Source of the DNA: Dysosmobacter sp.
GTDB lineage: Bacteria > Bacillota > Clostridia > Oscillospirales > Oscillospiraceae
NCBI GenBank assembly: GCA_026169195.1
Contig: JAPFEH010000073.1
Span: 1 to 42,421 of the forward strand
Length of the DNA: 42,421 nt
Reading direction: 5' to 3'
The notes beneath the pieces are model-generated. The model was not told where the DNA came from. It did not search any database and saw only the letters and a program-made list of their open reading frames with translations. A program made the translations under genes and the position numbers. This document shows, piece by piece, positions 8,594-15,173 of this stretch (positions are counted from its first letter, which is position 1; every line of letters starts with the position of its first letter).

Positions 8594-8728
8594 TGCCGGC
8601 TATTCTGCTGTGAAAATGAAAATAAGCAGGTCTATTTTGCTGATTTTTTGATGTTTTTCAGAGCGGCGCAGAGATAAAATGATACCATCATCCCGGCAGA
8701 GCCATACAGAAAGCGGGGGAATGTCAAG

Positions 8729-8890
8729 ATGGAGGATGGAACGCTGGACTGCGCCCTTTGGGTTGACTGGAGAAATCAGGTGATTTCTTTCCGGCAGATG
8801 GAGACCTGTGAGTTGAAATTTTTTCCCTCTCCGGAAGAGAGGCTTCTCTACGCCTTTGAAAAATGTGCGTCGGGATTCCGCATCCAATGA
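8729..8890 (+). CDS. 53-residue hypothetical protein
   Basis: ATG 8729 to TGA 8888-8890 encodes 53 residues starting MEDGTLDCALWVDW and ending in a CASGFRIQ segment. A purine-rich AGCGGGGGA lies about 9 nt upstream. The sequence has a protein-like mixture of beta (WVDWRNQVISF) and helical (PEERLLYAFEK) segments. It lies 46 nt before the AIM24-family gene on the same strand and may be co-transcribed with it. I do not recognise a function. Confidence 0.55.
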   Translation: MEDGTLDCALWVDWRNQVISFRQMETCELKFFPSPEERLLYAFEKCASGFRIQ

Positions 8891-8936
8891 GGATCGGCGG
8901 TTCTCATAATTTTGAAGAACAGAAAGGGAGTACGTC

Positions 8937-9707
8937 ATGTATCAGATCAAAAACTTTACTGACAACAACGATATCAGAACACTGGATGCGCTGGGAGCCT
9001 TCACGGTAATCGAATACCTGCGGGACCTGAGCGTGATGCCCGGTGACGCACAGATAGCCTACTTCTGCAATGAGATGAACGTCCGCAAGCGTCAGGTGAT
9101 CTGCGATGTGTCCAAGGCCAATATCACCACGCAGGCCGGCGCCATGCAGTGGATGGTGGGTGACGTCAACGCCACCACCGGCGTGAAGGGTGTGGGCGAT
9201 CTGTTCGGCAAGGCGTTGCGGGGCAGCGTCACCGGCGAGTCCGCCATCAAGCCCGAGTACACAGGGAATGGTACACTGGTGCTGGAACCTACTTATAAGC
9301 ACATCCTGCTCATCAATGTGGCGGACTGGAACGGCTCCATTGTGCTGGATGACGGGCTGTTTCTGGCCTGCGAGTCCACCCTGAAGCACAAGGCGGTAGC
9401 CCGGTCCAACCTGTCCTCTGCGGCTCTGGGCAATGAGGGACTGTTTAATCTGGGGATTCAGGGCAGCGGCATCCTCTGTCTGGAGTCCCTGTGTCCCAAG
9501 GAGGAACTGGTGGAGATCACCCTCAACAACGACGTGCTGAAGGTGGACGGAAACATGGCCATTGCATGGAGCGGCTCTCTGAACTTCACGGTGGAGCGTT
9601 CCGGCAAGAGCCTGATCGGCTCTGCCGCATCCGGCGAGGGTCTGGTGAATGTCTACCGGGGCACCGGAAAAGTCCTGCTGGCTCCGGTGACACAGGGGGC
9701 GGTTTGA
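8937..9707 (+). CDS. AIM24 family protein
   Basis: This 256-residue protein is related to the AIM24/TIGR00266 (DUF124) family, beta-rich proteins of unclear function found in bacteria and in mitochondria. Typical features are the repeated short beta strands, AGAMQWMVGDV, the Gly-rich FGKALRGSVTGES segment, and GTGKVLLAP near the C-terminus. There is no signal peptide or membrane helix. AAAGGGAG precedes the ATG. It sits between a 53-residue ORF and a 74-residue membrane protein on the same strand, possibly one small operon. The role in this organism is unknown. Confidence 0.85.
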   Translation: MYQIKNFTDNNDIRTLDALGAFTVIEYLRDLSVMPGDAQIAYFCNEMNVRKRQVICDVSKANITTQAGAMQWMVGDVNATTGVKGVGDLFGKALRGSVTGESAIKPEYTGNGTLVLEPTYKHILLINVADWNGSIVLDDGLFLACESTLKHKAVARSNLSSAALGNEGLFNLGIQGSGILCLESLCPKEELVEITLNNDVLKVDGNMAIAWSGSLNFTVERSGKSLIGSAASGEGLVNVYRGTGKVLLAPVTQGAV

Positions 9708-9778
9708 CCGAAACGGCCTGAATATGACCGGTGGAGGCGGAGACGCCGGTAAAGCGGAAAATCTTTGGAGTGACAAAC

Positions 9779-10003
9779 ATGTTTGAAATTTTGATGATCG
9801 CCCTGTTTATCTGGCTGGCTGTAAAAGCCGCAGGGCTGGCCCTGCGGCTCACGTGGGGGACGGCTAAGATTCTGGCATCCGCCCTGTTTGCTGTGGCGGT
9901 CCCGCTCTTGATCGGCTGTCTGCTGTTTGCCGGCGGGATGCTTCTGCTCCTTCCGGTACTGTTGATCGGAGCGGCAGTTGGGATTTTGAAATGCTGCGTG
10001 TGA
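9779..10003 (+). CDS. Small two-helix membrane protein
   Basis: ATG 9779 (GGAGTG 7 nt upstream) encodes 74 residues that are almost wholly hydrophobic. Helices fall at about residues 3-25 (ILMIALFIWLAVKAAGLAL) and 33-70, the latter long enough for a hairpin of two spans broken by Gly. It ends in KCCV. It starts 71 nt after the AIM24-family gene. I recognise no family. Confidence 0.65.
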   Translation: MFEILMIALFIWLAVKAAGLALRLTWGTAKILASALFAVAVPLLIGCLLFAGGMLLLLPVLLIGAAVGILKCCV

Positions 10004-10015
10004 CTGCGCAGACAG

Positions 10016-10062
10016 GACCGGAGCCCCCTTTCGTGGTGAAAGGGGGCTCCGGTCGGAGTTTT
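10016..10062. terminator. Hairpin between convergent genes
   Basis: A perfect 17-bp stem joins GACCGGAGCCCCCTTTC (10016-10032) and GAAAGGGGGCTCCGGTC (10038-10054), loop GTGGT. The plus-strand tail is GGAGTTTT and the minus strand has only a modest T run, so it may serve both the small membrane protein gene and the convergent HdeD-like gene. Confidence 0.7.
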
Positions 10063-10076
10063 GAGGGATTTGCGGA

Positions 10077-10685
10077 TCATTCGTCGGAGATGTCCCGGTA
10101 TTCAGCGTCTGCGGCATCCCGCAGGTCATTGGATACCTTGTCTGCCGCTTTGATGACGCGGGAGACTTGGAGGGTGATCCAGATTTTACTGATGCCGTCG
10201 TAGAGCAAGACAACGCCAATGATGCGTACTGCGGTGGTAAAGGCCTGAAAGGGGGAAAGCACCAAAATGATCCCGAGCACAAGCGTGACCGCACCTAAAA
10301 GCGCTGCGGTTTTCCAGTGGGGGGAATGACCGCTCCTTAGCTGCAGGGTGTCTCCCAGATTTCCAAGGCCGTGAAAGCAGATCAGTACGCCGATGATGCG
10401 GGGGATGATCACGGCGACTAGAGTCGGCCGGACCATGAGCCAGATTCCCACCGCAGACAGGATCACGCCGGTCAGCAGATGCATGGCGGCATAAAGGGTA
10501 CCATCCCGGTTTCGAAGAAATTTGAATACATCGGAAAGTCCGCACAGCACCAGAACCAGTCCCAGTGCCATACACAAGGCTTCGGTGGACCATTCCGGCC
10601 ATACCAGCAGCACCAGCCCCAGAAGGACATAAAGACCGGCGGAAAACAGCGTGTTTGCCTTGATGCGTTTGAGAAAATTCGTCAT
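10077..10685 (-). CDS. HdeD/DUF308 family membrane protein
   Basis: This 202-residue protein has about six hydrophobic helices arranged as three similar hairpins (GLYVLLGLVLLVWPEW; LLTGVILSAVGIWLMVRP; LLGAVTLVLGIILVLSPF), the pattern of the DUF308/HdeD family. Members are inner-membrane proteins, linked in enterobacteria to acid resistance, but usually uncharacterised. A charged C-terminal tail of about 25 residues (KAADKVSNDLRDAADAEY) is cytoplasmic by the positive-inside rule. The start at 10685 has AGGAGC 6 nt upstream; longer upstream frames do not. Confidence 0.85.
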   Translation of the reverse strand: MTNFLKRIKANTLFSAGLYVLLGLVLLVWPEWSTEALCMALGLVLVLCGLSDVFKFLRNRDGTLYAAMHLLTGVILSAVGIWLMVRPTLVAVIIPRIIGVLICFHGLGNLGDTLQLRSGHSPHWKTAALLGAVTLVLGIILVLSPFQAFTTAVRIIGVVLLYDGISKIWITLQVSRVIKAADKVSNDLRDAADAEYRDISDE

Positions 10686-10824
10686 AAGGAAGCTCCTGTC
10701 TTTTGTAATAAATACAGTATACGCCGGATAGAACCGGATGAAAAGTGTTTTTCTCAATGAAACAGGGAAGCGGCGCTTTTTCTGCGGATGCTTTGCGGCA
10801 GACCGGAAGCTGGAAATTTGGGGA

Positions 10825-10853
10825 TTGCATGTCAGGATGCGTCGTGGTATGAT
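10825..10853 (+). promoter_or_regulatory. Promoter of the metal-binding lipoprotein gene
   Basis: TTGCAT (10825-10830) and TATGAT (10848-10853) are 17 bp apart, followed closely by a Fur-type palindrome and then the ribosome binding site. Confidence 0.6.
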
Positions 10854-10861
10854 AATACATC

Positions 10862-10876
10862 TGAAAACCATTCTCA
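10862..10876 (+). promoter_or_regulatory. Candidate Fur/Zur-family operator
   Basis: TGAAAAC-C-ATTCTCA has the 7-1-7 layout of Fur-family boxes (TGATAAT-n-ATTATCA) and matches 11 of 14 arm positions. It lies at the expected transcription start, directly after the -10 at 10848, a position suited to repression. The downstream gene encodes a metal-binding lipoprotein, so control by zinc or another metal is plausible. The exact regulator cannot be told. Confidence 0.45.
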
Positions 10877-10896
10877 AATTGAAAGAGGAGTATTCC

Positions 10897-11874
10897 GTGA
10901 AAAAAATTCTGCTGTGCATTTGCTGTATCCTGCTGCTGGCGGGCTGTGTTCCGGCGGCCGAACCACCTGAACCGGAGGACGGGCGGCTCCGGATCGTGGC
11001 TACGATCTTTCCGGCTTACGATTTTGCCCGGGCTGCCGTGGGAGAGGAAGCCGATGTGACCTTGCTGCTGCCGCCCGGTGTGGAAAGCCACTCCTATGAA
11101 CCTACGCCTGCGGATATTCTGGCGGTGCAGCAGTGCGATCTGTTTATCTATCTGGGAGGAGAGAGCGACAGCTGGGTGGAAACCATCCTGACGGCGGCAG
11201 AACCGGAGGGGGCGGTTTTGCGCATGGTGGACTGCGTAGACTTGCTGGAGGAACGGCATGCGGAAGGAATGCAGCTCCAGCCCGGGCATGACCATGAGCA
11301 TGAACACGGGGAAGCTGCGGAAGAGCACGGGCTGGGAGCCGTGACCGGCATGGATGAGCATGTGTGGACATCACCGGCCAATGCAGCGGAGATCACACTT
11401 GCTGTGGGAGAGCAGCTGGCTGCGTTGGATAACGCCAAAGCGGAGATCTACCGGACCAATGCCAAAAGCTATGCGGAGAAACTGGAGGAACTGGATCGGC
11501 GTTTTGCGGCATTTTTTGATGCGCAGCCCAGCCGCACCATCGTTTTTGGCGACCGCTTTCCCCTGCTGTATTTTGCCGACCGGTATCAGCTGGACTATTA
11601 TGCGGCTTTCCCGGGGTGCGGGACTCAGACGGAACCATCGGCAGCTACGGTGGCGTTCCTGACGGAGAAGGTGAAAACGGAGGAAATTCCCACCATATGG
11701 TATATTGAGTTTTCCAATCACTTGGTGGCAGACTGCATTGCGGAGGCAACGGGGACACAAACCGCAATGTTTCACACCTGCCACAATGTCACGCGGGCGG
11801 AGATGGACAGCGGTGTCACATATTGTTCCTTGATGGAGAAGAATTTAGAAGCACTGAAGCAATTCTTTGCATAA
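10897..11874 (+). CDS. Zinc/manganese ABC transporter substrate-binding lipoprotein (ZnuA/AdcA-like)
   Basis: This 325-residue lipoprotein captures Zn or Mn outside the membrane for an ABC importer. It starts at GTG 10897 with AAAGAGGAG 6 nt upstream. A signal peptide ends in the lipobox LLAGC (Cys17). Cluster A-I features follow: IVATIFPAYDFARA, SHSYEPTPADI with the metal-ligand His, a His-rich loop at about 130-145 (GHDHEHEHG) typical of zinc rather than manganese binders, and MDEHVWTSP with a second ligand His. No permease or ATPase gene is adjacent, so its partners must be elsewhere. A Fur-type box overlaps its transcription start. Confidence 0.92.
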   Translation: MKKILLCICCILLLAGCVPAAEPPEPEDGRLRIVATIFPAYDFARAAVGEEADVTLLLPPGVESHSYEPTPADILAVQQCDLFIYLGGESDSWVETILTAAEPEGAVLRMVDCVDLLEERHAEGMQLQPGHDHEHEHGEAAEEHGLGAVTGMDEHVWTSPANAAEITLAVGEQLAALDNAKAEIYRTNAKSYAEKLEELDRRFAAFFDAQPSRTIVFGDRFPLLYFADRYQLDYYAAFPGCGTQTEPSAATVAFLTEKVKTEEIPTIWYIEFSNHLVADCIAEATGTQTAMFHTCHNVTRAEMDSGVTYCSLMEKNLEALKQFFA

Positions 11875-11895
11875 AGGCCGCTGACCTTGAGAGAG

Positions 11896-11934
11896 CCGGA
11901 CGGGTATGCTGAAAAACATACCCGCCCGGTTTTG
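11896..11934 (+). terminator. Terminator of the lipoprotein gene
   Basis: CCGGACGGGTATG (11896-11908) pairs with CATACCCGCCCGG (11917-11929), with one mismatch, followed by TTTTG. Confidence 0.8.
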
Positions 11935-11945
11935 TATTTTGCCGA

Positions 11946-12030
11946 TATCTAATGGAAACATTAGATAATGGAATAATCTATGAGTAGAACGGATCATTTC
12001 ATTATTCTGATGAATACATTAGATAATGGA
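11946..12030. promoter_or_regulatory. Palindrome and direct repeats upstream of XRE gene (operator candidate)
   Basis: Arms TATCTAATG (11946-11954) and CATTAGATA (11959-11967) form a perfect 9-bp palindrome around GAAA. The 15-mer ACATTAGATAATGGA occurs at 11958-11972 and again, identical, at 12016-12030, just before the XRE gene start. A possible TTGCCG (11939-11944) lies 17 bp from TAGATA (11962-11967), which would put the palindrome inside the promoter. This layout fits autorepression by the downstream HTH protein. Confidence 0.5.
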
Positions 12031-12040
12031 GAAATACCTT

Positions 12041-12259
12041 ATGATAAAATTGAATGTATTGGCGCTGCTGAAAGAAAAGGGAAAAAGCAAATACTGGCTT
12101 TATAAGCAGCTGGGGATGAGTTACCAGAATTTCAACAACATGGTGGAAAATCAAACCAAATCGATTCGCTACGGAACCATGGAAACGCTGTGTCAGGTAT
12201 TGGAGTGTACCCCGAATGACCTGTTTCTGATTGATTGGGAAGAGCCGGAGGAACAGTAA
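12041..12259 (+). CDS. XRE-family helix-turn-helix regulator, short form
   Basis: This 72-residue single-domain regulator starts MIKLNVLALLKEKGKSKYWL. The helix-turn-helix covers residues 5-60 (SKYWLYKQLGMSYQNFNNMV, then LCQVLECTPNDLF). Such small cro/C1-type proteins bind DNA as dimers. The ATG at 12041 is chosen because TGGAGA lies upstream and homologues usually begin MIKL; an in-frame ATG at 12026 would overlap the direct repeat. Its upstream DNA carries a palindrome and direct repeats that may be its own operator. Confidence 0.85.
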   Translation: MIKLNVLALLKEKGKSKYWLYKQLGMSYQNFNNMVENQTKSIRYGTMETLCQVLECTPNDLFLIDWEEPEEQ

Positions 12260-12305
12260 AATGCGCGCTTCCCGAACGTCCTGATTTGTCCGATTTTGTC
12301 AAAAT

Positions 12306-12335
12306 TTGCAGAATTCCGGAAAAGTCGGGTATGAT
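12306..12335 (+). promoter_or_regulatory. Promoter of the Spo0A-C-like gene
   Basis: TTGCAG (12306-12311) and TATGAT (12330-12335) are 18 bp apart, 20 nt before the ATG at 12356. Just upstream, TGTCAAA (12297-12303) differs at one base from the Spo0A box TGTCGAA; this is weak evidence. Confidence 0.45.
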
Positions 12336-12355
12336 AGGCGAAGGAGGGATCGAGG

Positions 12356-12886
12356 ATGAAAGAGGTTTCTCAAATTGTGGCAGGCTTTAGCGGACAGCAT
12401 TGGAAGAGCGGACATACGATGTTATGCATGATTCTGGAAGCAGCATTGGCCGCTATGCCGGAGGAGCGGGCTATGGGGGAACTTTGCCGCGAGGTGAGCC
12501 GGACTTGCCGGAAAACAGAAGAAGCGGTTTACAAAGCGGCGGCTCGGGCGGTTCGGGATATCTGGGAATATGGAGACCGACAGGTACTGGAGCAGACCGT
12601 TGGTTATCGGCTTTTAGAAGAACCCACACCCAAAGAGCTTGTCACATCGTTGACACAGGTTTTGTGGCATCGGGAGGCAGTGGTGGAATATCGGGTGCTG
12701 GAAAGCGATCTGGAGGGAAAGTTTGGTATTTGGGCACAGACGAGCGGGCAGGAATATGTGATGATGCCGCCCTTCAGCCGTGACGGGGCAGCCGTCCGGA
12801 GCTTGGTGGAGCAATGGAACCGCGAGCAGATGCCGCTGCGAAAATTTCGGGAAATGATCCTGCTGGATCAACTGCGGAGATCATGA
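12356..12886 (+). CDS. Stand-alone Spo0A C-terminal-like DNA-binding protein
   Basis: This 176-residue protein appears to hold only the DNA-binding half of the sporulation regulator Spo0A. Residues 15-100 follow Spo0A-C: a leading HWKSGHTMLCMILEAAL helix, then ELCREVSRTCRKTEEAVYKAAARAVRDIWEYG in place of LYPDIAKKFNTTASRVERAI..., and GY...PTPKEL in place of GY...PTNSEF. No receiver domain is present, so it cannot be phosphorylated as Spo0A is. The remaining 75 residues have no motif I know (LWHREAVVEYRVLESD, then FREMILLDQL). GGAGGG precedes the ATG. It may bind 0A-like boxes and modulate sporulation genes; that is inference. Confidence 0.65.
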   Translation: MKEVSQIVAGFSGQHWKSGHTMLCMILEAALAAMPEERAMGELCREVSRTCRKTEEAVYKAAARAVRDIWEYGDRQVLEQTVGYRLLEEPTPKELVTSLTQVLWHREAVVEYRVLESDLEGKFGIWAQTSGQEYVMMPPFSRDGAAVRSLVEQWNREQMPLRKFREMILLDQLRRS

Positions 12887-12903
12887 AAATTGATGAAAAG
12901 GAT

Positions 12904-12950
12904 CCCCTCTGATGCAGGCGAAATGAGATCTGCGTCAGGGGGGATTTTGT
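12904..12950 (+). terminator. Terminator of the Spo0A-C-like gene
   Basis: CCCCTCTGATGCAG (12904-12917) pairs with CTGCGTCAGGGGGG (12930-12943), with two G-U pairs, followed by ATTTTG. It also lies just past the stop of luxS on the opposite strand. Confidence 0.7.
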
Positions 12951-12966
12951 TGATCTGGAGTGGGGA

Positions 12967-13425
12967 TCAGTAATGCAGAGCGTCTGCTGTCCAGCCGGCA
13001 ATCAGCTCCGCATACCATTTGCAGACGGCCTTACCGGTCTTGATGTCCAGATTGCGGTAATTTCCACATTCTGCGGCGCTTTTACCGGGCATTTCGCCCT
13101 CAAAGGATGCAGCAGCGTCAAATACACGCTTCAAAAGGTCGATTGCACCCTCCAGAGACAGCATCCGGCTGTCAAACAGGAAATAGAAGCCGGTCTGACA
13201 GCCCATGGGTCCAAAGTAGATCACGGCATCCCGCTCTTTGGAGTTTCGCAGCAGTGTGGCGATCAGGTGTTCTGCCGAGTGCAGTTCGCTGTTGGTCAAA
13301 AGGTCTCCGGTATTCGGGCGCTTGAACCGAAGGTCAAAGGTAATGATATCGCCGTCCCGGCGGGAATAGTAAAGACCGGGCAGCAGGCGGTTGTGGTCAA
13401 CGGTGAAGCTGGCAATGCGTTCCAT
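12967..13425 (-). CDS. luxS: S-ribosylhomocysteine lyase LuxS
   Basis: LuxS splits S-ribosylhomocysteine into homocysteine and DPD, the precursor of autoinducer AI-2. The 152-residue length is normal. The metal-binding HSAEH motif provides His49 and His53 and the third ligand is Cys120 in CGNYRNLD; the catalytic Cys76 lies in MGCQTGFY. The start at 13425 has AGGAGG 10 nt upstream. Its gene begins 4 nt after mtnN ends, so the two consecutive steps of S-adenosylhomocysteine recycling are co-expressed. Confidence 0.97.
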   Translation of the reverse strand: MERIASFTVDHNRLLPGLYYSRRDGDIITFDLRFKRPNTGDLLTNSELHSAEHLIATLLRNSKERDAVIYFGPMGCQTGFYFLFDSRMLSLEGAIDLLKRVFDAAASFEGEMPGKSAAECGNYRNLDIKTGKAVCKWYAELIAGWTADALHY

Positions 13426-13429
13426 GCGG

Positions 13430-14113
13430 TTATTCCTCCTTTTGCAAGGCCAGCGCGAGAGGCAGAACCACTTTGCCCAGTTCTTCCAGCGCATGACCGA
13501 AATCGAAATATTCCTCTGCCTGATGATCGGAAAAGAGATGATCGGAGACGGATTTCAGTGCGGCGAAACGAATGTTGTTTCGCAAGCACACCTGAGCAAT
13601 GGCGCCGCCTTCCATTTCCACAAGCGTAGGGCGGAAGGTGTCCGCGATCCAGCGGGAGCGGCTGCCCTTGACCGCAAACCAGTCGCCGGTCGCGACCCGG
13701 CCGGTGACGGCCTGAACCCCGAGCTCCCGAAGCAGCGCCACGCACCGCTCCGGTTCCCAAGTGGGAAATTCTGCCCGGTTCACGGTGGATACCAGCCCGA
13801 TGGGATCGCCCACGGCAGTGGTGTCCACGTCGTGCTGCACAAAGTCGGAGGCAATGACCAGACTGCCGGTGGGCAGGTCTGTGGCGCATCCCGCTACGCC
13901 GGCGTTGAGGATCATGTCCACGCCGAAGCGCAGGCAGAGGATCTCGGCTGCCATGGCTGCGTTGACCTTGCTGATGCCGCCGACACAGGCGGGCAGTCCC
14001 GGTGCGATCTCATAGAAGGGAACACCGGAAATGGTTTCCATAGGGATCAGGTTTTTGGCGCCCGGCAGAGCATGAAGCTCCGCGGGCATAGCAAATTGCA
14101 GTCCGATTTTCAT
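13430..14113 (-). CDS. mtnN: 5'-methylthioadenosine/S-adenosylhomocysteine nucleosidase
   Basis: This 227-residue enzyme (Pfs/MTAN) removes adenine from S-adenosylhomocysteine and methylthioadenosine, feeding LuxS. Recognisable parts are the N-terminal IGLQFAMPAEL with a catalytic Glu, GGISKVNAAMAA, NAGVAGC, the substrate-binding LVEMEGGAIAQV and the catalytic Asp in SVSDHLFSD. The ATG at 14113 has AAGGAGACC upstream. It lies 9 nt downstream of the zinc-ribbon membrane protein gene and directly upstream of luxS, in a single minus-strand operon. Confidence 0.95.
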   Translation of the reverse strand: MKIGLQFAMPAELHALPGAKNLIPMETISGVPFYEIAPGLPACVGGISKVNAAMAAEILCLRFGVDMILNAGVAGCATDLPTGSLVIASDFVQHDVDTTAVGDPIGLVSTVNRAEFPTWEPERCVALLRELGVQAVTGRVATGDWFAVKGSRSRWIADTFRPTLVEMEGGAIAQVCLRNNIRFAALKSVSDHLFSDHQAEEYFDFGHALEELGKVVLPLALALQKEE

Positions 14114-14122
14114 AAGGTCTCC

Positions 14123-14524
14123 TTACTGGCTGTCCGGAAGTTTTTTGCCGCACTTGCCGCAAAATTCGAATTCGTACCCAAGCTTTGCGCCGCAATAGGG
14201 GCAATAGCGAAACGCCTCACCGGGATCATCCTGAGAGGAACCACCCTGCATCCCCGCGCCGAAGCGCTGGTTCAGGGGATCCGGTTCCTCACGGTCCTCT
14301 ACGATGTCGAAGGAGGAATAGCGATTCTTTCCGGTGGCATTTTTGAAGTGATACACCGCCTGAATGATGCCGATGAGCACAAACAGAACCCCGAACAACG
14401 GAAAAAATCCCGGCGCTCTCGTGGAAACAGCCATGGCGATCCAGAAAATGCCGAACATCACAACAGTGACGGAGCCGACAGCGCCCATGGCCGATGGCCC
14501 CCGACCGGGTTTCACACTTTTCAT
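14123..14524 (-). CDS. Zinc-ribbon membrane protein
   Basis: This 133-residue protein has two membrane helices (about residues 14-34, GSVTVVMFGIFWIAMAV, and 38-58, GFFPLFGVLFVLIGIIQAVYHF). A cytoplasmic stretch follows, then a C-terminal zinc ribbon with CPYCG and CGKCG knuckles. The start at 14524 has AAGGAGGT 6 nt upstream; an in-frame GTG/ATG further up is less favoured. It is the first gene of the operon with mtnN and luxS, behind a promoter at 14555-14583. Its function is unknown; zinc-ribbon membrane proteins of this layout are common and unassigned in Clostridia. Confidence 0.8.
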   Translation of the reverse strand: MKSVKPGRGPSAMGAVGSVTVVMFGIFWIAMAVSTRAPGFFPLFGVLFVLIGIIQAVYHFKNATGKNRYSSFDIVEDREEPDPLNQRFGAGMQGGSSQDDPGEAFRYCPYCGAKLGYEFEFCGKCGKKLPDSQ

Positions 14525-14554
14525 GACCGGACCTCCTTGTGTCAAGATAGTGAC

Positions 14555-14583
14555 AGTATATCATAAAGAGTAGCGGAGGGCAA
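14555..14583 (-). promoter_or_regulatory. Promoter of the zinc-ribbon/mtnN/luxS operon
   Basis: On the minus strand TTGCCC (14583-14578) and TATACT (14560-14555) are 17 bp apart, about 30 nt upstream of the start codon at 14524. Confidence 0.65.
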
Positions 14584-14693
14584 TGGAGGGAATTTGCAAA
14601 AGAGCGCGTGTTTCCGGTGTGCCGAAAGGAAAGACGCACGGGATTGTGTTTGTCAGGCGGTATGCAGGTTTCCCTTGGAGAACTTGGAAGCCG

Positions 14694-14834
14694 TCAGTTT
14701 TTCTGGTCTCTGATCGCTTTCAGAATAAATCCGCCCATGATCGCAATGGGAATGGAAACGGAAAAGGAGACAGGCTCAAGGGATGCGCCGAGAACACCGC
14801 CTAAAATGGTAAACAGAACTGCCGCTGCGATCAT
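14694..14834 (-). CDS. 46-residue membrane peptide
   Basis: ATG 14834 to TGA 14696-14694 encodes 46 residues starting MIAAAVLFTILGGVLG, with a second hydrophobic stretch SVSIPIAIMGGFILKAI and a charged end (RDQKN). AAGGAGTG lies 5 nt upstream of the ATG, an excellent ribosome binding site, which is the main reason to believe this ORF. It reads as a hairpin of two short membrane spans. It is on the same strand as, and 110 nt upstream of, the luxS operon promoter. Function unknown. Confidence 0.6.
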   Translation of the reverse strand: MIAAAVLFTILGGVLGASLEPVSFSVSIPIAIMGGFILKAIRDQKN

Positions 14835-14914
14835 AACATCACTCCTTATAAAATTTGAACGTGTGCAGACACCGGATGACGCTTTGCTGGAACTTCTTAT
14901 AGGAGGATGATATC

Positions 14915-15028
14915 ATGCCCGCGCTGTCCCTGCAAGAGAAAACCATGCTGTTTGATTGGCAGGCTCTGCGTCCGTCAGCGCACCGCGTCTGCCGGAATGC
15001 AGCGCTTCCGTTGGAAACGCTGTTTTGA
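14915..15028 (+). CDS. 37-residue ORF with a strong ribosome binding site
   Basis: ATG 14915 to TGA 15026-15028 encodes 37 residues starting MPALSLQEKTMLFDW. AGGAGG at 14901-14906 with 8 nt spacing is as good as any site in the window. The residue mix (W, C, several R) is plausible but no homology is recalled. It lies in the intergenic space before ftsE, separated from it by the promoter at 15055-15083. It may be a small peptide, a leader, or chance. Confidence 0.35.
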   Translation: MPALSLQEKTMLFDWQALRPSAHRVCRNAALPLETLF

Positions 15029-15054
15029 AACTTCAAAACAATGAAAAACCACTG

Positions 15055-15083
15055 TTGCATTGCGGCGGAAAACCGTATATAAT
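15055..15083 (+). promoter_or_regulatory. Promoter of the ftsEX operon
   Basis: TTGCAT (15055-15060) and a perfect TATAAT (15078-15083) are 17 bp apart, 91 nt upstream of the ftsE ATG. Confidence 0.7.
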
Positions 15084-15173
15084 GTGATTACCTTTGGAAT
15101 TATGTCGACCTTGGAGCAAAATAGGGAATTTGCCGGGGCCGGTGCGTGATATTGAAACTATGTGAGGTGGCGC

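Noticed and set aside
14583-14910. Plus-strand ORFs opposite the 46-residue membrane peptide
   Set aside because: No ribosome binding site; composition is that of a shadow frame. The minus-strand peptide has the better start.
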